From: Roseomonas sp.
Lineage (GTDB): Bacteria; Pseudomonadota; Alphaproteobacteria; Acetobacterales; Acetobacteraceae
Length of the DNA stretch: 64,000 bases
Reading direction: 5' to 3'
NCBI GenBank assembly: GCA_020249505.1
Contig: JADCFN010000023.1
Span: 1 to 64,000 of the forward strand
In this document: piece by piece, positions 34,496-43,022 of the stretch
How positions within the stretch are numbered: the stretch's first letter is position 1
Layout of the letters: every line of letters begins with the position of its first letter
Notes under the pieces: model-generated
The model's input: the letters and a program-made list of their open reading frames with translations, nothing else
What the model was told of the DNA's origin: nothing
Database searches by the model: none
Made by a program: the position numbers and the translations under genes

Positions 34496-35310
34496 ATGAG
34501 GCGCCTTATTTCGTTACAATATAGGAATATATTTCTTGCAACCATGCTCGCCTTGTCATGCATGACGTCACGGGCTGAGGCTGAGTCGCTTCTGGAAGAC
34601 CCCTTCGGCATTATTGGCGCCGCACCTACCGCCGCTGGCGGCCAAACGCTGAGCTTTGGCCTTGGCTATACCCGGGCGCGTGATGGCGCCAATCGAGACC
34701 TCTACGGCGGTGCGCTTGAAGCGGAAGCAGGCTTGGTGCGCGGGCTTGATCTGCGCGTGGCGCAGACGCTGGAATACGGCCCGGCAGCGCCATATCCATC
34801 AGATGAGGCCGCGCGAGTTTGGGGTGGTTTGTCGCAACTCGGCCTACGGTGGCAATTCATGGAAGAAGACGGTTGGCGCCCAGCGTTGGGCGTTTTTGGT
34901 TCGGTGCGCACAGCCTATGGCGAAACCAGCGGCCCATCCCAAAGCGGGCAGATTGTTGGCCTGCTCAGCAAGACCATCATTGAAGGCCCACGTCCGCTGG
35001 CGCTTTCGCTGAATGCCGGGTGGTCTGAATTGTTCAATGCGGCGCCGGGCGAAAGGGCGGGCGGTATGAATTCGCTGCTGGCCTGGCGCAGAGCATCGGG
35101 CAGGATACCTCGCTTGGCGTGAGTTATTTGCGTAACCAACAGGATCGCAGGGAGAAGGATCAGAATATCGTTGCGGCCGGGCTCTGGCATCGCTTGGGCG
35201 GAAGGGGCCCGATTCTGGCAGCCGGTGCTGGTGCCGGCATTGGCGATGATTCGCCAAGCTTTCTGGTATTCGTCTCGGCCAAATGGCTGTTTGGCGCGGC
35301 CGCGCCGTAA
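34496..35310 (+). pseudogene. Frameshifted outer-membrane-like protein gene
   Basis: The first frame (34496-35122) encodes a signal peptide (IFLATMLALSCMTSRAEA) and glycine/aromatic-rich strands such as LSFGLGYTRARDGANRD, resembling a small outer-membrane beta-barrel. Its tail (RRASGRIPRLA) becomes unlike a barrel. A second frame, open from about 35080, reads GLAQSIGQDTSLGVSYLRNQ and continues to 35310 with more strands (GPILAAGAGAGIG). A one-base loss near 35075-35085 would explain this. It may be a real mutation or a sequencing error. The start has a cggag site 8 nt before the ATG at 34496. Function unknown; it follows the srf-type cluster by 165 nt. Confidence 0.68.
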
Positions 35311-35365
35311 GCTGTTTGGGCCTTGCCCATTGCACAGCGCCGCGCCCTGGCCCATCAAGCCATGA

Positions 35366-36190
35366 ATGAATTACCGTCACGCCTTTCATGCCGGCAATCA
35401 TGCGGATTGCCTGAAGCACGCCTTGTTGCTGTCGCTGCTCGCGGCACTCAAGCGGAAGCCAACGCCCTTTGCCGTTTTGGATACGCATGCCGGCTGCGGC
35501 ATTTATGATCTGGCCGCATCGGAAGCCAATCGCACAGGTGAGGCTGCGCGCGGCGCGCTCCGCCTTGCCGATGGCACCAACCCGGCACTGGCGCCGTTTC
35601 TGGAAGCGCTGAAGCAGGCGGGCTTTCCAGCTTTCTATCCAGGCTCCCCGGCATTGATCCGCGCCGCACTCCGCCCGCAGGATCGGCTGATGGCGGTGGA
35701 ACTTCACGCGGAAGACCACGCCAGGCTAAAGGCACATTTCAAGCGCGATCCGCAGGTTGCGGTGCATAAGCGCGACGCCTGGGAAGCACTGCGCGCCTTG
35801 ACGCCCTTTCCCGAAAAACGCGGCCTGGTACTGATTGATCCGCCCTTTGAACGGGAAGGTGATTATGGCCGCATCACTGATGCCATGGCCATGATGCGGC
35901 ATCGTTTTCGCGCAGCCATCATCGCCGCCTGGTATCCTATCAAACATCGCGCGCCGGTGCGTGGCTTTCATCATGCGCTGATGGAAGCGGGTGTGGCACC
36001 GCTGCTGGCGGCTGAATTATGGCTTCGGGAACCGACAGATCCGCAAAGGTTGAATGGCAGCGGGCTGGTGGTGGCGAATCCGCCGCAGGGATTTGCGGAT
36101 GCAGCTGCGGAAATCCTGCCCGCCATACTTGCTGGCCTTGGCGCTGCTGAGGCCGGTGCGGGGACCGCCATCACATGGCTAAAGCCATGA
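35366..36190 (+). CDS. rlmJ: 23S rRNA (adenine(2030)-N(6))-methyltransferase RlmJ
   Basis: A 274-residue RlmJ. The N-terminus MNYRHAFHAGNHADCLKHA is diagnostic, and the N6-adenine methyltransferase catalytic motif appears as DPPF in LVLIDPPFER. It uses SAM to methylate A2030 of 23S rRNA. A second ATG lies 4 nt upstream in another frame; the start at 35366 gives the conserved N-terminus. It overlaps gpsA by 4 nt (ATGA). Confidence 0.95.
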   Translation: MNYRHAFHAGNHADCLKHALLLSLLAALKRKPTPFAVLDTHAGCGIYDLAASEANRTGEAARGALRLADGTNPALAPFLEALKQAGFPAFYPGSPALIRAALRPQDRLMAVELHAEDHARLKAHFKRDPQVAVHKRDAWEALRALTPFPEKRGLVLIDPPFEREGDYGRITDAMAMMRHRFRAAIIAAWYPIKHRAPVRGFHHALMEAGVAPLLAAELWLREPTDPQRLNGSGLVVANPPQGFADAAAEILPAILAGLGAAEAGAGTAITWLKP

Positions 36191-37170
36191 AGGATCACAT
36201 CGCCATCATTGGCGCCGGCGCCTGGGGCACCGCGCTGGCCATCCAGGCCCTACGCGGCGGGCAGCGCGCCGTACTCTGGGCGCGTGATCCGGCGCGCGCG
36301 GCGCTGATCGAACAAAGCCGCGCGAATGAACGCCTGCTGCCAGGGGTTGCCTTGCCCGATGGCATCAGCATCACCGCCGATGCCGGGCAAGCGCTGGCAG
36401 GCGCGGCGCTGATCCTGCTGGTGGTGCCGGCACAGGCGCTGCGCCCAGTGCTGCAAAGCCTGCCGGCGCTGCCTGCCCCCGTGCTGATCTGCGCCAAGGG
36501 CGTGGAGGCAGGCAGCTTGATGCTGCCGCTTGAAATTCTGGCCGATATGCATCCGGGGATTGTGGCTGGCGTGCTGAGCGGCCCCAATTTCGCCCATGAA
36601 ATTGCGCGCGGCCTGCCCGCCGCCGCGGTTGTTGCCAGCCATGATGCTGGATTGCGTGCGCTTGGCGTAGCGCGGCTTGGGTCCGCCAGTTTTCGGCTTT
36701 ACGGCGGCGATGATCCGGTAGGGGCCGAAATAGGTGGTGCGGCCAAGAATGTGATCGCCATTGCCGCCGGAGCCGTGATGGGGGCAGGGCTTGGTGAGAA
36801 TGCGCGCGCCGCGCTGATCACGCGCGGGCTTGCGGAAATAGCGCGCCTGGCCAGTGCACTCGGTGGGCGCGCTGATACGGTTGCGGGGCTTTCCGGACTT
36901 GGCGATTTGTTGCTGACGGCAACGGGGCTGGGCAGCCGCAATACTTCGCTTGGCCTGGCGCTCGGGCGCGGCGAAAGCCTTACCGAGGTTCTGGCCGCGC
37001 GGCAGGGGGTTACAGAAGGGGTGGCCACCGCACCCGCCTTGGTTGAGCGCGCGGCGCAGCTTGGCGTTGACCTGCCGATTTGCGCCGCGGTGGCGGAACT
37101 GGTGCGCGGCAGGGTGACTTTGCAGGAAGCGGTGGCGCGTTTGCTCGCGCGGCCTAAGCGGGATGAATAG
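36187..37170 (+). CDS. gpsA: Glycerol-3-phosphate dehydrogenase [NAD(P)+]
   Basis: A 327-residue GpsA that reduces dihydroxyacetone phosphate to sn-glycerol-3-phosphate for phospholipid synthesis. The Rossmann motif is IIGAGAWGTALA at residues 5-16, NFAHEIARGLP follows, and the catalytic Lys lies in GGAAKNVIAIAAG near 190; the C-terminal VAGLSGLGDLLLTATGLGSRN block is typical. The ATG at 36187 overlaps the rlmJ stop; an upstream in-frame ATG at 36175 is less likely. In alphaproteobacteria gpsA often follows tsaD; here it follows rlmJ. Confidence 0.95.
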   Translation: MKDHIAIIGAGAWGTALAIQALRGGQRAVLWARDPARAALIEQSRANERLLPGVALPDGISITADAGQALAGAALILLVVPAQALRPVLQSLPALPAPVLICAKGVEAGSLMLPLEILADMHPGIVAGVLSGPNFAHEIARGLPAAAVVASHDAGLRALGVARLGSASFRLYGGDDPVGAEIGGAAKNVIAIAAGAVMGAGLGENARAALITRGLAEIARLASALGGRADTVAGLSGLGDLLLTATGLGSRNTSLGLALGRGESLTEVLAARQGVTEGVATAPALVERAAQLGVDLPICAAVAELVRGRVTLQEAVARLLARPKRDE

Positions 37171-37301
37171 GCGCGCGATGCGCCGCCCCAGCAGGGTCGG
37201 GCTGGCGCTGTACCGATCCCGCCCCGGCTTTGCTTGACCGAAACCGGGGGACTGTTACCCTGAATCCTGAATTGTCTGGCTTTACCGGGGGGATATAGAC
37301 C

Positions 37302-38081
37302 GTGCGTCTGGGGCTTTCGCCATCGCGAGGGGGTAACCTGCCCCTGTGGCTTAGGCTCGGCGTGCATATCTCTCTGATCATCGCCCTCGCGATCGGGCTG
37401 ATCAGCTTTCTCAACTACTATAATTTCGAGAAATCCTTCCGAGAACTGAATGTCGCACGCGTGAGCGTGGTGGCGCGCGATTTGCGCCAGGCAATTGAAG
37501 TTGGGCTCAATATCGGTCTGGCGCCGCGCGATAACCTTGAACTCGCGCGCGAAATCGCGGCCGCCAAGGATCGTACCACCGGGTTGCGTTTTGCGACCGT
37601 GATTGATGAGCAGGGGCGAAGGCTTCTGGAATTGGGCTCGGCTGGTGTCGAACAGGATTGGCGCTTGCGGCTTGAAGGCCAGGGCTGGCTTGGTGAAGAT
37701 GCGGATAGCTACCAGATCGGTCTGCCTTATCGGAACAGCTTTGGCCTGATTTCAGGTGCCATCATCCTTGGTTACGACAAGGCAGAAATTAACCGCGCGA
37801 CAGCCAAGATGCGCCGGGCGCTGCTGACCGAATGGCTGATTGCCGTGGCCGCAGTAAGCCTTTTGGTCATGTTGGGCACTTGGCTCATTACGCGGCGGCT
37901 CAGGCATGAACTGGATGTGGCGGAAAGCGCGCTCAAGGCCAGCGCTCATGAAGGGAGCGCCTCCAGACTGCACTTGCCGATCCTTGGTGAGGACGTTGAA
38001 AAGGGTATTGCGGATCTCATCCAAAAGCGGGCTTCCCTGATGGAAGACGCAGCGGAACGATCGGCCCATTCCGCACGATGA
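37302..38081 (+). CDS. Membrane sensor-like protein with periplasmic domain
   Basis: A 259-residue protein starting at GTG 37302. One membrane helix (about 23-43, HISLIIALAIGLISFLNYY), a periplasmic region of about 140 residues (RDLRQAIEVGLNIGL, IDEQGRRLLELGSAG; small Cache-like) and a second helix (about 183-203) precede a cytoplasmic tail that is helical. The layout is that of a receptor without an output domain. It overlaps the next gene by 4 nt and resembles that gene's N-terminal half, so they may form a heteromeric receptor. No named family was recognised. Confidence 0.7.
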   Translation: MRLGLSPSRGGNLPLWLRLGVHISLIIALAIGLISFLNYYNFEKSFRELNVARVSVVARDLRQAIEVGLNIGLAPRDNLELAREIAAAKDRTTGLRFATVIDEQGRRLLELGSAGVEQDWRLRLEGQGWLGEDADSYQIGLPYRNSFGLISGAIILGYDKAEINRATAKMRRALLTEWLIAVAAVSLLVMLGTWLITRRLRHELDVAESALKASAHEGSASRLHLPILGEDVEKGIADLIQKRASLMEDAAERSAHSAR

Positions 38082-40078
38082 GGGCGATACGACGCGACCT
38101 GTTCATCCTGACCGCTTTGGTCCTGATGCTGGCGGCTGCTTTCGTGTCCTTCCGCGCTGGGCTCTATGCCGAAGAGAATCTGGTCAAGGAACGCCTTGGC
38201 GTTCAGCGGGAAATCGGCCTTTCCGTCGCGGCTGTCATCGAAAAGGCATTGTCCTATGGCGTTCCGTTTGAACGTCTTGTGGATGTGGACCGCTACCTTG
38301 AAGCGGTCAAACAGGATAATCCTGAACTTGACTATCTGATCGTCTTGGACCGAAACGGGACGCCGCGCTATTCAACTGAGACCCGCTCACTTGAAGGGCG
38401 TGGCGTTCTTTTGGCTGCCCTCTCACGCTTGGCTGAAAACGAAGGCGTTGCTGTCGCCGGCCAGTATTTCAACATGGCCATACCGATAAAGCTGAACTAT
38501 CGGCCAATGGGGTGGCTACATATTGGTGAAAGGTCAAATTTCATCGCGAAGCTGATGTGGGATATCGCCTTTGATATCCTGGCCGTCCTGGTTGTCGCGA
38601 TATTGGTGGCCTTTGAATTGCTGCGCCTGATGCTGGCAGCCGCGTTTACAAGCCCGCTCCGTGCCATGCAGGAAGTACTCGCCGACGCATCGCGCGGCGT
38701 TTATCGCCAGTATTTGCCCCGTGATTTTTTCGGCGGTATCGGTCGGCTTAACCGCGCCATCAATGCAAGTCTTGATGCCATCAATCAAAATGCCCGTGCG
38801 GGTCAGGCGGCGGGGAGGGAATTACCGGCCGGGAACCTGTTTGACTTGTCCAATACGCGCGCGGTGCTGCGCATCAATGCCGTCGAAAACATCGGTTGGC
38901 CCTTTTTCCTGCTGATTTTCTCAGAATCGCTTTCACTCTCGTTTTTTCCAATTTTCGTCTCGCAATTTGTGGATCCGAACTCGACGATTTCTCAAAGCAT
39001 TGTCATCGGTCTACCCATCACGGTCTTCATGCTGGTCTGGGCAGTTACCATGCCCTATGCGGGTGCCTGCTGCGACAGAGTCGGCTTTCGCAAGGCTTTT
39101 GGCCTTGGCGCCTTGATAACCACATTGGGCTTGGTCCTGACCGCCTTCTCTGAGAGCATGTTGCATTTGCTTCTTTGGCGATCATTGACGGCGATTGGCT
39201 ATGGCCTGGTCTATGTCACTACCCAGGCCTATATCACGGCGCATTTTCCGCCAGCGGAACGGACACGCGGCCAGGCACTTTTCCTCACCACTTTCTTCGC
39301 CGGCTCTCTTTGCGGTGCTGCAATAGGTGGGATCCTGGTGGATCGGCTGGGGTTCGAAAAGACCTTCCTGCTTTCGGGCGGATTGAGCGCAGTGGCCTCC
39401 TTCTATGTATTACGATTCATGAACAAATCAGCCGGTCAGACAACGACCAAGAAGACCCTCGCGCTGAGTGATTTAGGCCTTCTTCTCAAGCAGCGGCAAT
39501 TCGCGGTGATTACTTTCCTGTCTGCTGTGCCCGCCAAGGTCGCCCTTGCGGGCTTTCTTTACTATTCCATACCGCTTTATTTGAAGGAATTGGGCCATGA
39601 TCAGTCCAGTACCGGGCGTATCATGATGGCCTATGGCCTGGTGATCATCATGCTGAGCCCCCTGGTCGCCCAATTCGCCGATCGCGCGACGCATCGTTGG
39701 CGCTTTGTCATGATTGGCGGCTATGCGGCCGCGCTTGCCGTTGCCATGCCGCTTTTCTTCGAAGGTGGCACCGGTGCTGCCCTTGCGGTCATCGGGCTTG
39801 GCATTGGGCACGCCATTGGTGTTTCTTCCCAAATGACACTTATCAATGATCGGTGCGAAGACGTGGTGAAGGAAGTCGGGCAGGCTGCGGCCGTTGGTAT
39901 CTTTCGCATGATTGAGCGTATCGGCATGTTGCTTGGCCCCATCTTGCTTGGCGCGATGATTGCGCTTTCGAATTTCGTGAATGCCTTTGTCGTGATGGCG
40001 GGGCTGATTTTCCTGGCAACGACAGCCTTCACCCTATTGCTTTTCTTGCCCGAAAAACGCTCGGTGCCGCCCTCATGA
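38078..40078 (+). CDS. Sensor-HAMP-like-MFS fusion transporter
   Basis: A 666-residue protein of unusual build. Residues 1-200 have a membrane helix (9-27), a periplasmic sensor-like region (30-165, with DYLIVLDRNGTPRYSTETRS typical of a Cache/PAS-like fold) and a second helix (165-190), followed by a HAMP-like linker (195-240, SPLRAMQEVLADASRG). From about 270 to 660 a complete MFS transporter with twelve helices follows; motif A is visible as CDRVGFRKAF after helix 2. Transport could thus be gated by a periplasmic signal. Overlaps on both sides are 4 nt. The substrate is unknown. Confidence 0.8.
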   Translation: MRAIRRDLFILTALVLMLAAAFVSFRAGLYAEENLVKERLGVQREIGLSVAAVIEKALSYGVPFERLVDVDRYLEAVKQDNPELDYLIVLDRNGTPRYSTETRSLEGRGVLLAALSRLAENEGVAVAGQYFNMAIPIKLNYRPMGWLHIGERSNFIAKLMWDIAFDILAVLVVAILVAFELLRLMLAAAFTSPLRAMQEVLADASRGVYRQYLPRDFFGGIGRLNRAINASLDAINQNARAGQAAGRELPAGNLFDLSNTRAVLRINAVENIGWPFFLLIFSESLSLSFFPIFVSQFVDPNSTISQSIVIGLPITVFMLVWAVTMPYAGACCDRVGFRKAFGLGALITTLGLVLTAFSESMLHLLLWRSLTAIGYGLVYVTTQAYITAHFPPAERTRGQALFLTTFFAGSLCGAAIGGILVDRLGFEKTFLLSGGLSAVASFYVLRFMNKSAGQTTTKKTLALSDLGLLLKQRQFAVITFLSAVPAKVALAGFLYYSIPLYLKELGHDQSSTGRIMMAYGLVIIMLSPLVAQFADRATHRWRFVMIGGYAAALAVAMPLFFEGGTGAALAVIGLGIGHAIGVSSQMTLINDRCEDVVKEVGQAAAVGIFRMIERIGMLLGPILLGAMIALSNFVNAFVVMAGLIFLATTAFTLLLFLPEKRSVPPS

Positions 40079-41106
40079 AAACAGGAGAAGCCATGCGCAG
40101 ATTACTCATCGGTGGCCTGCTCAGCCTGCCGCTCTCCAAGCCCTTTCTGATGCGAAGCGCCATGGCGCAACGAAGCAACTATACGATCATGCTGATCCTT
40201 TTCCGTGGTCAGACCGCTGCGGAAGAAGCCTTCATGCTTTATATGAAGGAACGTCTTTCCGTGGAATTCCTGATCCGTGATATTGATGGTGATCGCACGA
40301 AGACCCGCCAGTTCATCAATGAGGCGAAGCAGCGTCGCGTGGATCTGGTCTATACTTTCGGGACAACAGTGACCCAGGATGTTGTGGGCGTTCTTGGCTC
40401 GGTGGATCGTAATCGACACCTTGTCGATATCCCAGTGGTCTTCAATATCGTGGCGGATCCGGTCGGCGCCGGCCTTGTGGATGGGCTTATCCCAACAGGA
40501 CGCAATGTGACCGGCGTTTCGCACTTGGTTCCACTGCGGGATCAGATCAGTGCCATGCAGCGTTTCGCAACCGTCCGCAGACTTGGCGTCATCTATAATG
40601 TTTCAGAAGTGAATTCACTGCTGGCCGTGGTCCAACTGCGTCAGCTTGCAAATATTCTCGAATATGAACTGGTTGAAGCGCCGCTTGGCACCGGCCATCG
40701 CCCCAGCACGACCGAGATCGAGCAGGCGATGGAACGGATGCTCTCAGGCAGGCCAGACTTCGTCTATCTGCCATCAGATTCATCCATGATTGCCAATGCA
40801 CAGACCATTGTGCGACTTGCCACTGCCGCCAAGGTGCCCGTTATTTCCGCAACCGAAAGCCCCATTTATGAAGCCGGTGCACTGGTTGGCATGGTGACCA
40901 AATATGTGAATGCCGGGGCCTTTGCCGGCTATAAGGCCGAACAGATCCTGCTCAGAAGGCAACCGGTGGGTGCAATTCCCATCGAAAGATTGCAGCGCTA
41001 TTCGCTGGTTATCAACATGAATGCGGCAGCGCGACTTGGCATATATCCGCCGCTTGATCTGCTGAGGATCGCTGAACTGGTCGGAGCCCCCCTGGGTACG
41101 CGATAG
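40075..41106 (+). CDS. ABC transporter substrate-binding protein, solitary (TrpX/DUF534-like)
   Basis: A 343-residue exported binding protein with an N-terminal hydrophobic stretch (LLIGGLLSLPLSKPFLMRSAMAQ). The Peripla_BP-like pattern TFGTTVTQDV, VFNIVADPVGAGLV, RNVTGVSH and DFVYLPSDSSMI matches the ABC_sub_bind (DUF534, TrpX) family. No ATPase or permease is adjacent; instead it ends an operon with a receptor-like protein and an MFS fusion, all with 4-nt overlaps. It may present a ligand to the sensors rather than feed an importer. Confidence 0.83.
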   Translation: MKTGEAMRRLLIGGLLSLPLSKPFLMRSAMAQRSNYTIMLILFRGQTAAEEAFMLYMKERLSVEFLIRDIDGDRTKTRQFINEAKQRRVDLVYTFGTTVTQDVVGVLGSVDRNRHLVDIPVVFNIVADPVGAGLVDGLIPTGRNVTGVSHLVPLRDQISAMQRFATVRRLGVIYNVSEVNSLLAVVQLRQLANILEYELVEAPLGTGHRPSTTEIEQAMERMLSGRPDFVYLPSDSSMIANAQTIVRLATAAKVPVISATESPIYEAGALVGMVTKYVNAGAFAGYKAEQILLRRQPVGAIPIERLQRYSLVINMNAAARLGIYPPLDLLRIAELVGAPLGTR

Positions 41107-41247
41107 GCAGGGCACGGCAAGAAGCCTGCATGCCGTGAGCATCTGAGTGTCGAGAAATTCTCGATTATTGATTGGCCGATATGTAGCCCCTGAGAGTAAC
41201 AGCAGCAGTAGGAAGTTTTGCGTTTGCTCGCACGGCCCAGAGTAGAT

Positions 41248-41343
41248 CACGTTCAGCTGGAATCATCTGAACGTGTGACGATGCTTCAAAAACAAAGATG
41301 TAGAGCGGGTTGCGTGAACCCATCTGAACACAACACGCTCTAA
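41248..41343. repeat. Structured intergenic repeat candidate
   Basis: Two inverted repeats lie side by side: cacgttcag / ctgaacgtg (41248-41256, 41267-41275) and agagcg / cgctct (41302-41307, 41336-41341) with an inner gggtt / aaccc stem (41307-41311, 41317-41321). Such composite hairpins resemble the dispersed palindromic repeats found between genes in alphaproteobacteria. Only one copy lies in this window. The region 41107-41362 holds no gene. Confidence 0.55.
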
Positions 41344-41362
41344 GCGGGAAGAATAGGCTCCG

Positions 41363-42193
41363 TCAGGCGGTCAAGGCCGCTGCCAAGGCCGGCGTGATCG
41401 GCCTTTGGCGCATCAGGGCAAGGCCCCTTGTGCCAAAATCCATGCGCAACGCTTCATCGGCCAGCAGCGCTTGAGCCTTTTGGACCAAATCCTGATAGGG
41501 CGCGAAGCAAACCCCAGCGCCCCATTCGGCATCAAGGGCCTTGTCACCGCTACCCTCAGAAAGCACGCAAAGCCCATTGGATAGGTAATAGCTCACGCGT
41601 ACTGCTTCAAAAATCCGGGCCTCATAAAAATGCATATTGAGCATGATCTTGGCGCGAGACATCACGGCATCACGCTCCCCGCCGTATTTGTTAAAGAGCG
41701 AGACCACCGCCATGCCCGCTGCGTGCATTTCCTGCAGTGTTTTACGGCGCCTTTCATTCAGGCTGCCGATAAAGAGAACATCAATATCCTTGCGCATATT
41801 GCGCGGAATACGCGTGAGCCCGGGATGATGGCAGATCGGCAGCAGGGCCAGACGCGCAAGGCCCGCTCTGCGCAAGAGCGCGATGTTTTCCTTCGCGTAA
41901 TCCCATACCATGTGGCGCCCCAGAAGCTCAGCGTAACGGCGCACCCAGGCTTCGTCACGCAGCGGCAACTGCTCAAGATTGTAAAGAATGGAATCGGCGG
42001 GAAGCGGCAAGGGGTAATGCAGCAACAGATGCGCGCCAAGCACGATGTGGCGTGTGCCGGGGCGGATCTCCGTCACGGCTTGCGCATCATGACCCAATTC
42101 TTGTAGGCCATGGGCAATCGTCTCCGCGACCTCCCGAAAGCATTCGGCATGGGTGTATTTTGGTGGCGTCACGATCAGCACGGAAAAGATCAT
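41363..42193 (-). CDS. Glycosyltransferase-like protein
   Basis: About 276 residues. KDIDVLFIGSLNERRRKTL and SRAKIMLNMHFYEARIFEAVRVSYYLSNGLCVLSEGSG match the CgeB/Glyco_trans_1_2-type glycosyltransferase pattern, where the second block contacts the nucleotide sugar; the protein lacks the classical EX7E motif in clear form. The ATG at 42193 starts MIFSVLIVTPPKYTHAECF; longer in-frame extensions upstream lack good start context. It is divergent from hemD with a 91-nt gap. Acceptor and donor are unknown. Confidence 0.65.
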   Translation of the reverse strand: MIFSVLIVTPPKYTHAECFREVAETIAHGLQELGHDAQAVTEIRPGTRHIVLGAHLLLHYPLPLPADSILYNLEQLPLRDEAWVRRYAELLGRHMVWDYAKENIALLRRAGLARLALLPICHHPGLTRIPRNMRKDIDVLFIGSLNERRRKTLQEMHAAGMAVVSLFNKYGGERDAVMSRAKIMLNMHFYEARIFEAVRVSYYLSNGLCVLSEGSGDKALDAEWGAGVCFAPYQDLVQKAQALLADEALRMDFGTRGLALMRQRPITPALAAALTA

Positions 42194-42284
42194 GTTTTTC
42201 TTTTTCCAGCATGTGTATGCGTGGTGCAAGACCCGATGCCAAAACGCGGGTTCCGTGGCCGGATAATTCATGTAGTCTGCCGCC

Positions 42285-43022
42285 ATGCCGCGCCAAGCCG
42301 CCCACGCATCACGCGCCATCCTCATCACCCGCCCGGAACCGGGTTCGGCGGAGTCCGCGCGCGCGGTTGCCGCCCTTGGTTGGGAAGCGGTGCTCGCGCC
42401 CGCACTCACGCTGACCGCCCTGCCCTTCAAGGCGCCCCACCATTGCCAGGCGATCATCATCACCAGCCGCGCCGCCGCCCGCGCTCTGCCGCTTGTGGCA
42501 CTACCCGTGATTGCGGTGGGTGAAGCGACCGCTGCCGAGGCGCGCGCGCGCGGCTTTGGCGATGTGCGCGCGGCAGCAGGGGATGCGCAGGCACTTGCGG
42601 CGCTTATTGGCGTAACACTCAAACCAGAAGCAGGCACGCTCTGCCTCGCGGTTGGCGAAGGCTATGCGCTTGATCTGGCCGAGGCGCTGCGCGCCAAAGG
42701 CTTTCGCGTGATCCGCCGCGTTGTTTATGCGGCGCGGCCCAGCACCGAATTGCCGAAGCACGCACGCCAAGCCATTCAGGAAGGGCGCATCCACGCCGCG
42801 CTTTTCACCTCGCCCCGCTCAGCACAAGAGGCGATGCGATTGCTCAATGATGCCGGTTTGCAAAAGGCGATACAGAGCATCATCGCCATTGCCCTCAGCC
42901 CGCGCATCGCCGCGGTGCTTGCGGCCCTGCCCTGGGCAGCCATTCGCAGCGCCGCCGCGCCCAATCATGCCGCCCTGCTCACCTGCCTTGGCCACGCGGA
43001 TATGCTAGGCTCATCCGCATGA
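42285..43022 (+). CDS. hemD: Uroporphyrinogen-III synthase
   Basis: A 245-residue HemD. The family has low sequence identity, but ILITRPEPGSAESARAVAALGWEAVLAP, IVYA-like RRVVYAARPS and FTSPRSAQEAMRLL with a C-terminal IAIALSPRIAAVL are the usual landmarks. It cyclises hydroxymethylbilane to uroporphyrinogen III in haem synthesis. It is followed by a HemX-like and a HemY-like gene, the standard alphaproteobacterial arrangement, and overlaps the next gene by 4 nt. hemC is not in the window. Confidence 0.88.
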   Translation: MPRQAAHASRAILITRPEPGSAESARAVAALGWEAVLAPALTLTALPFKAPHHCQAIIITSRAAARALPLVALPVIAVGEATAAEARARGFGDVRAAAGDAQALAALIGVTLKPEAGTLCLAVGEGYALDLAEALRAKGFRVIRRVVYAARPSTELPKHARQAIQEGRIHAALFTSPRSAQEAMRLLNDAGLQKAIQSIIAIALSPRIAAVLAALPWAAIRSAAAPNHAALLTCLGHADMLGSSA

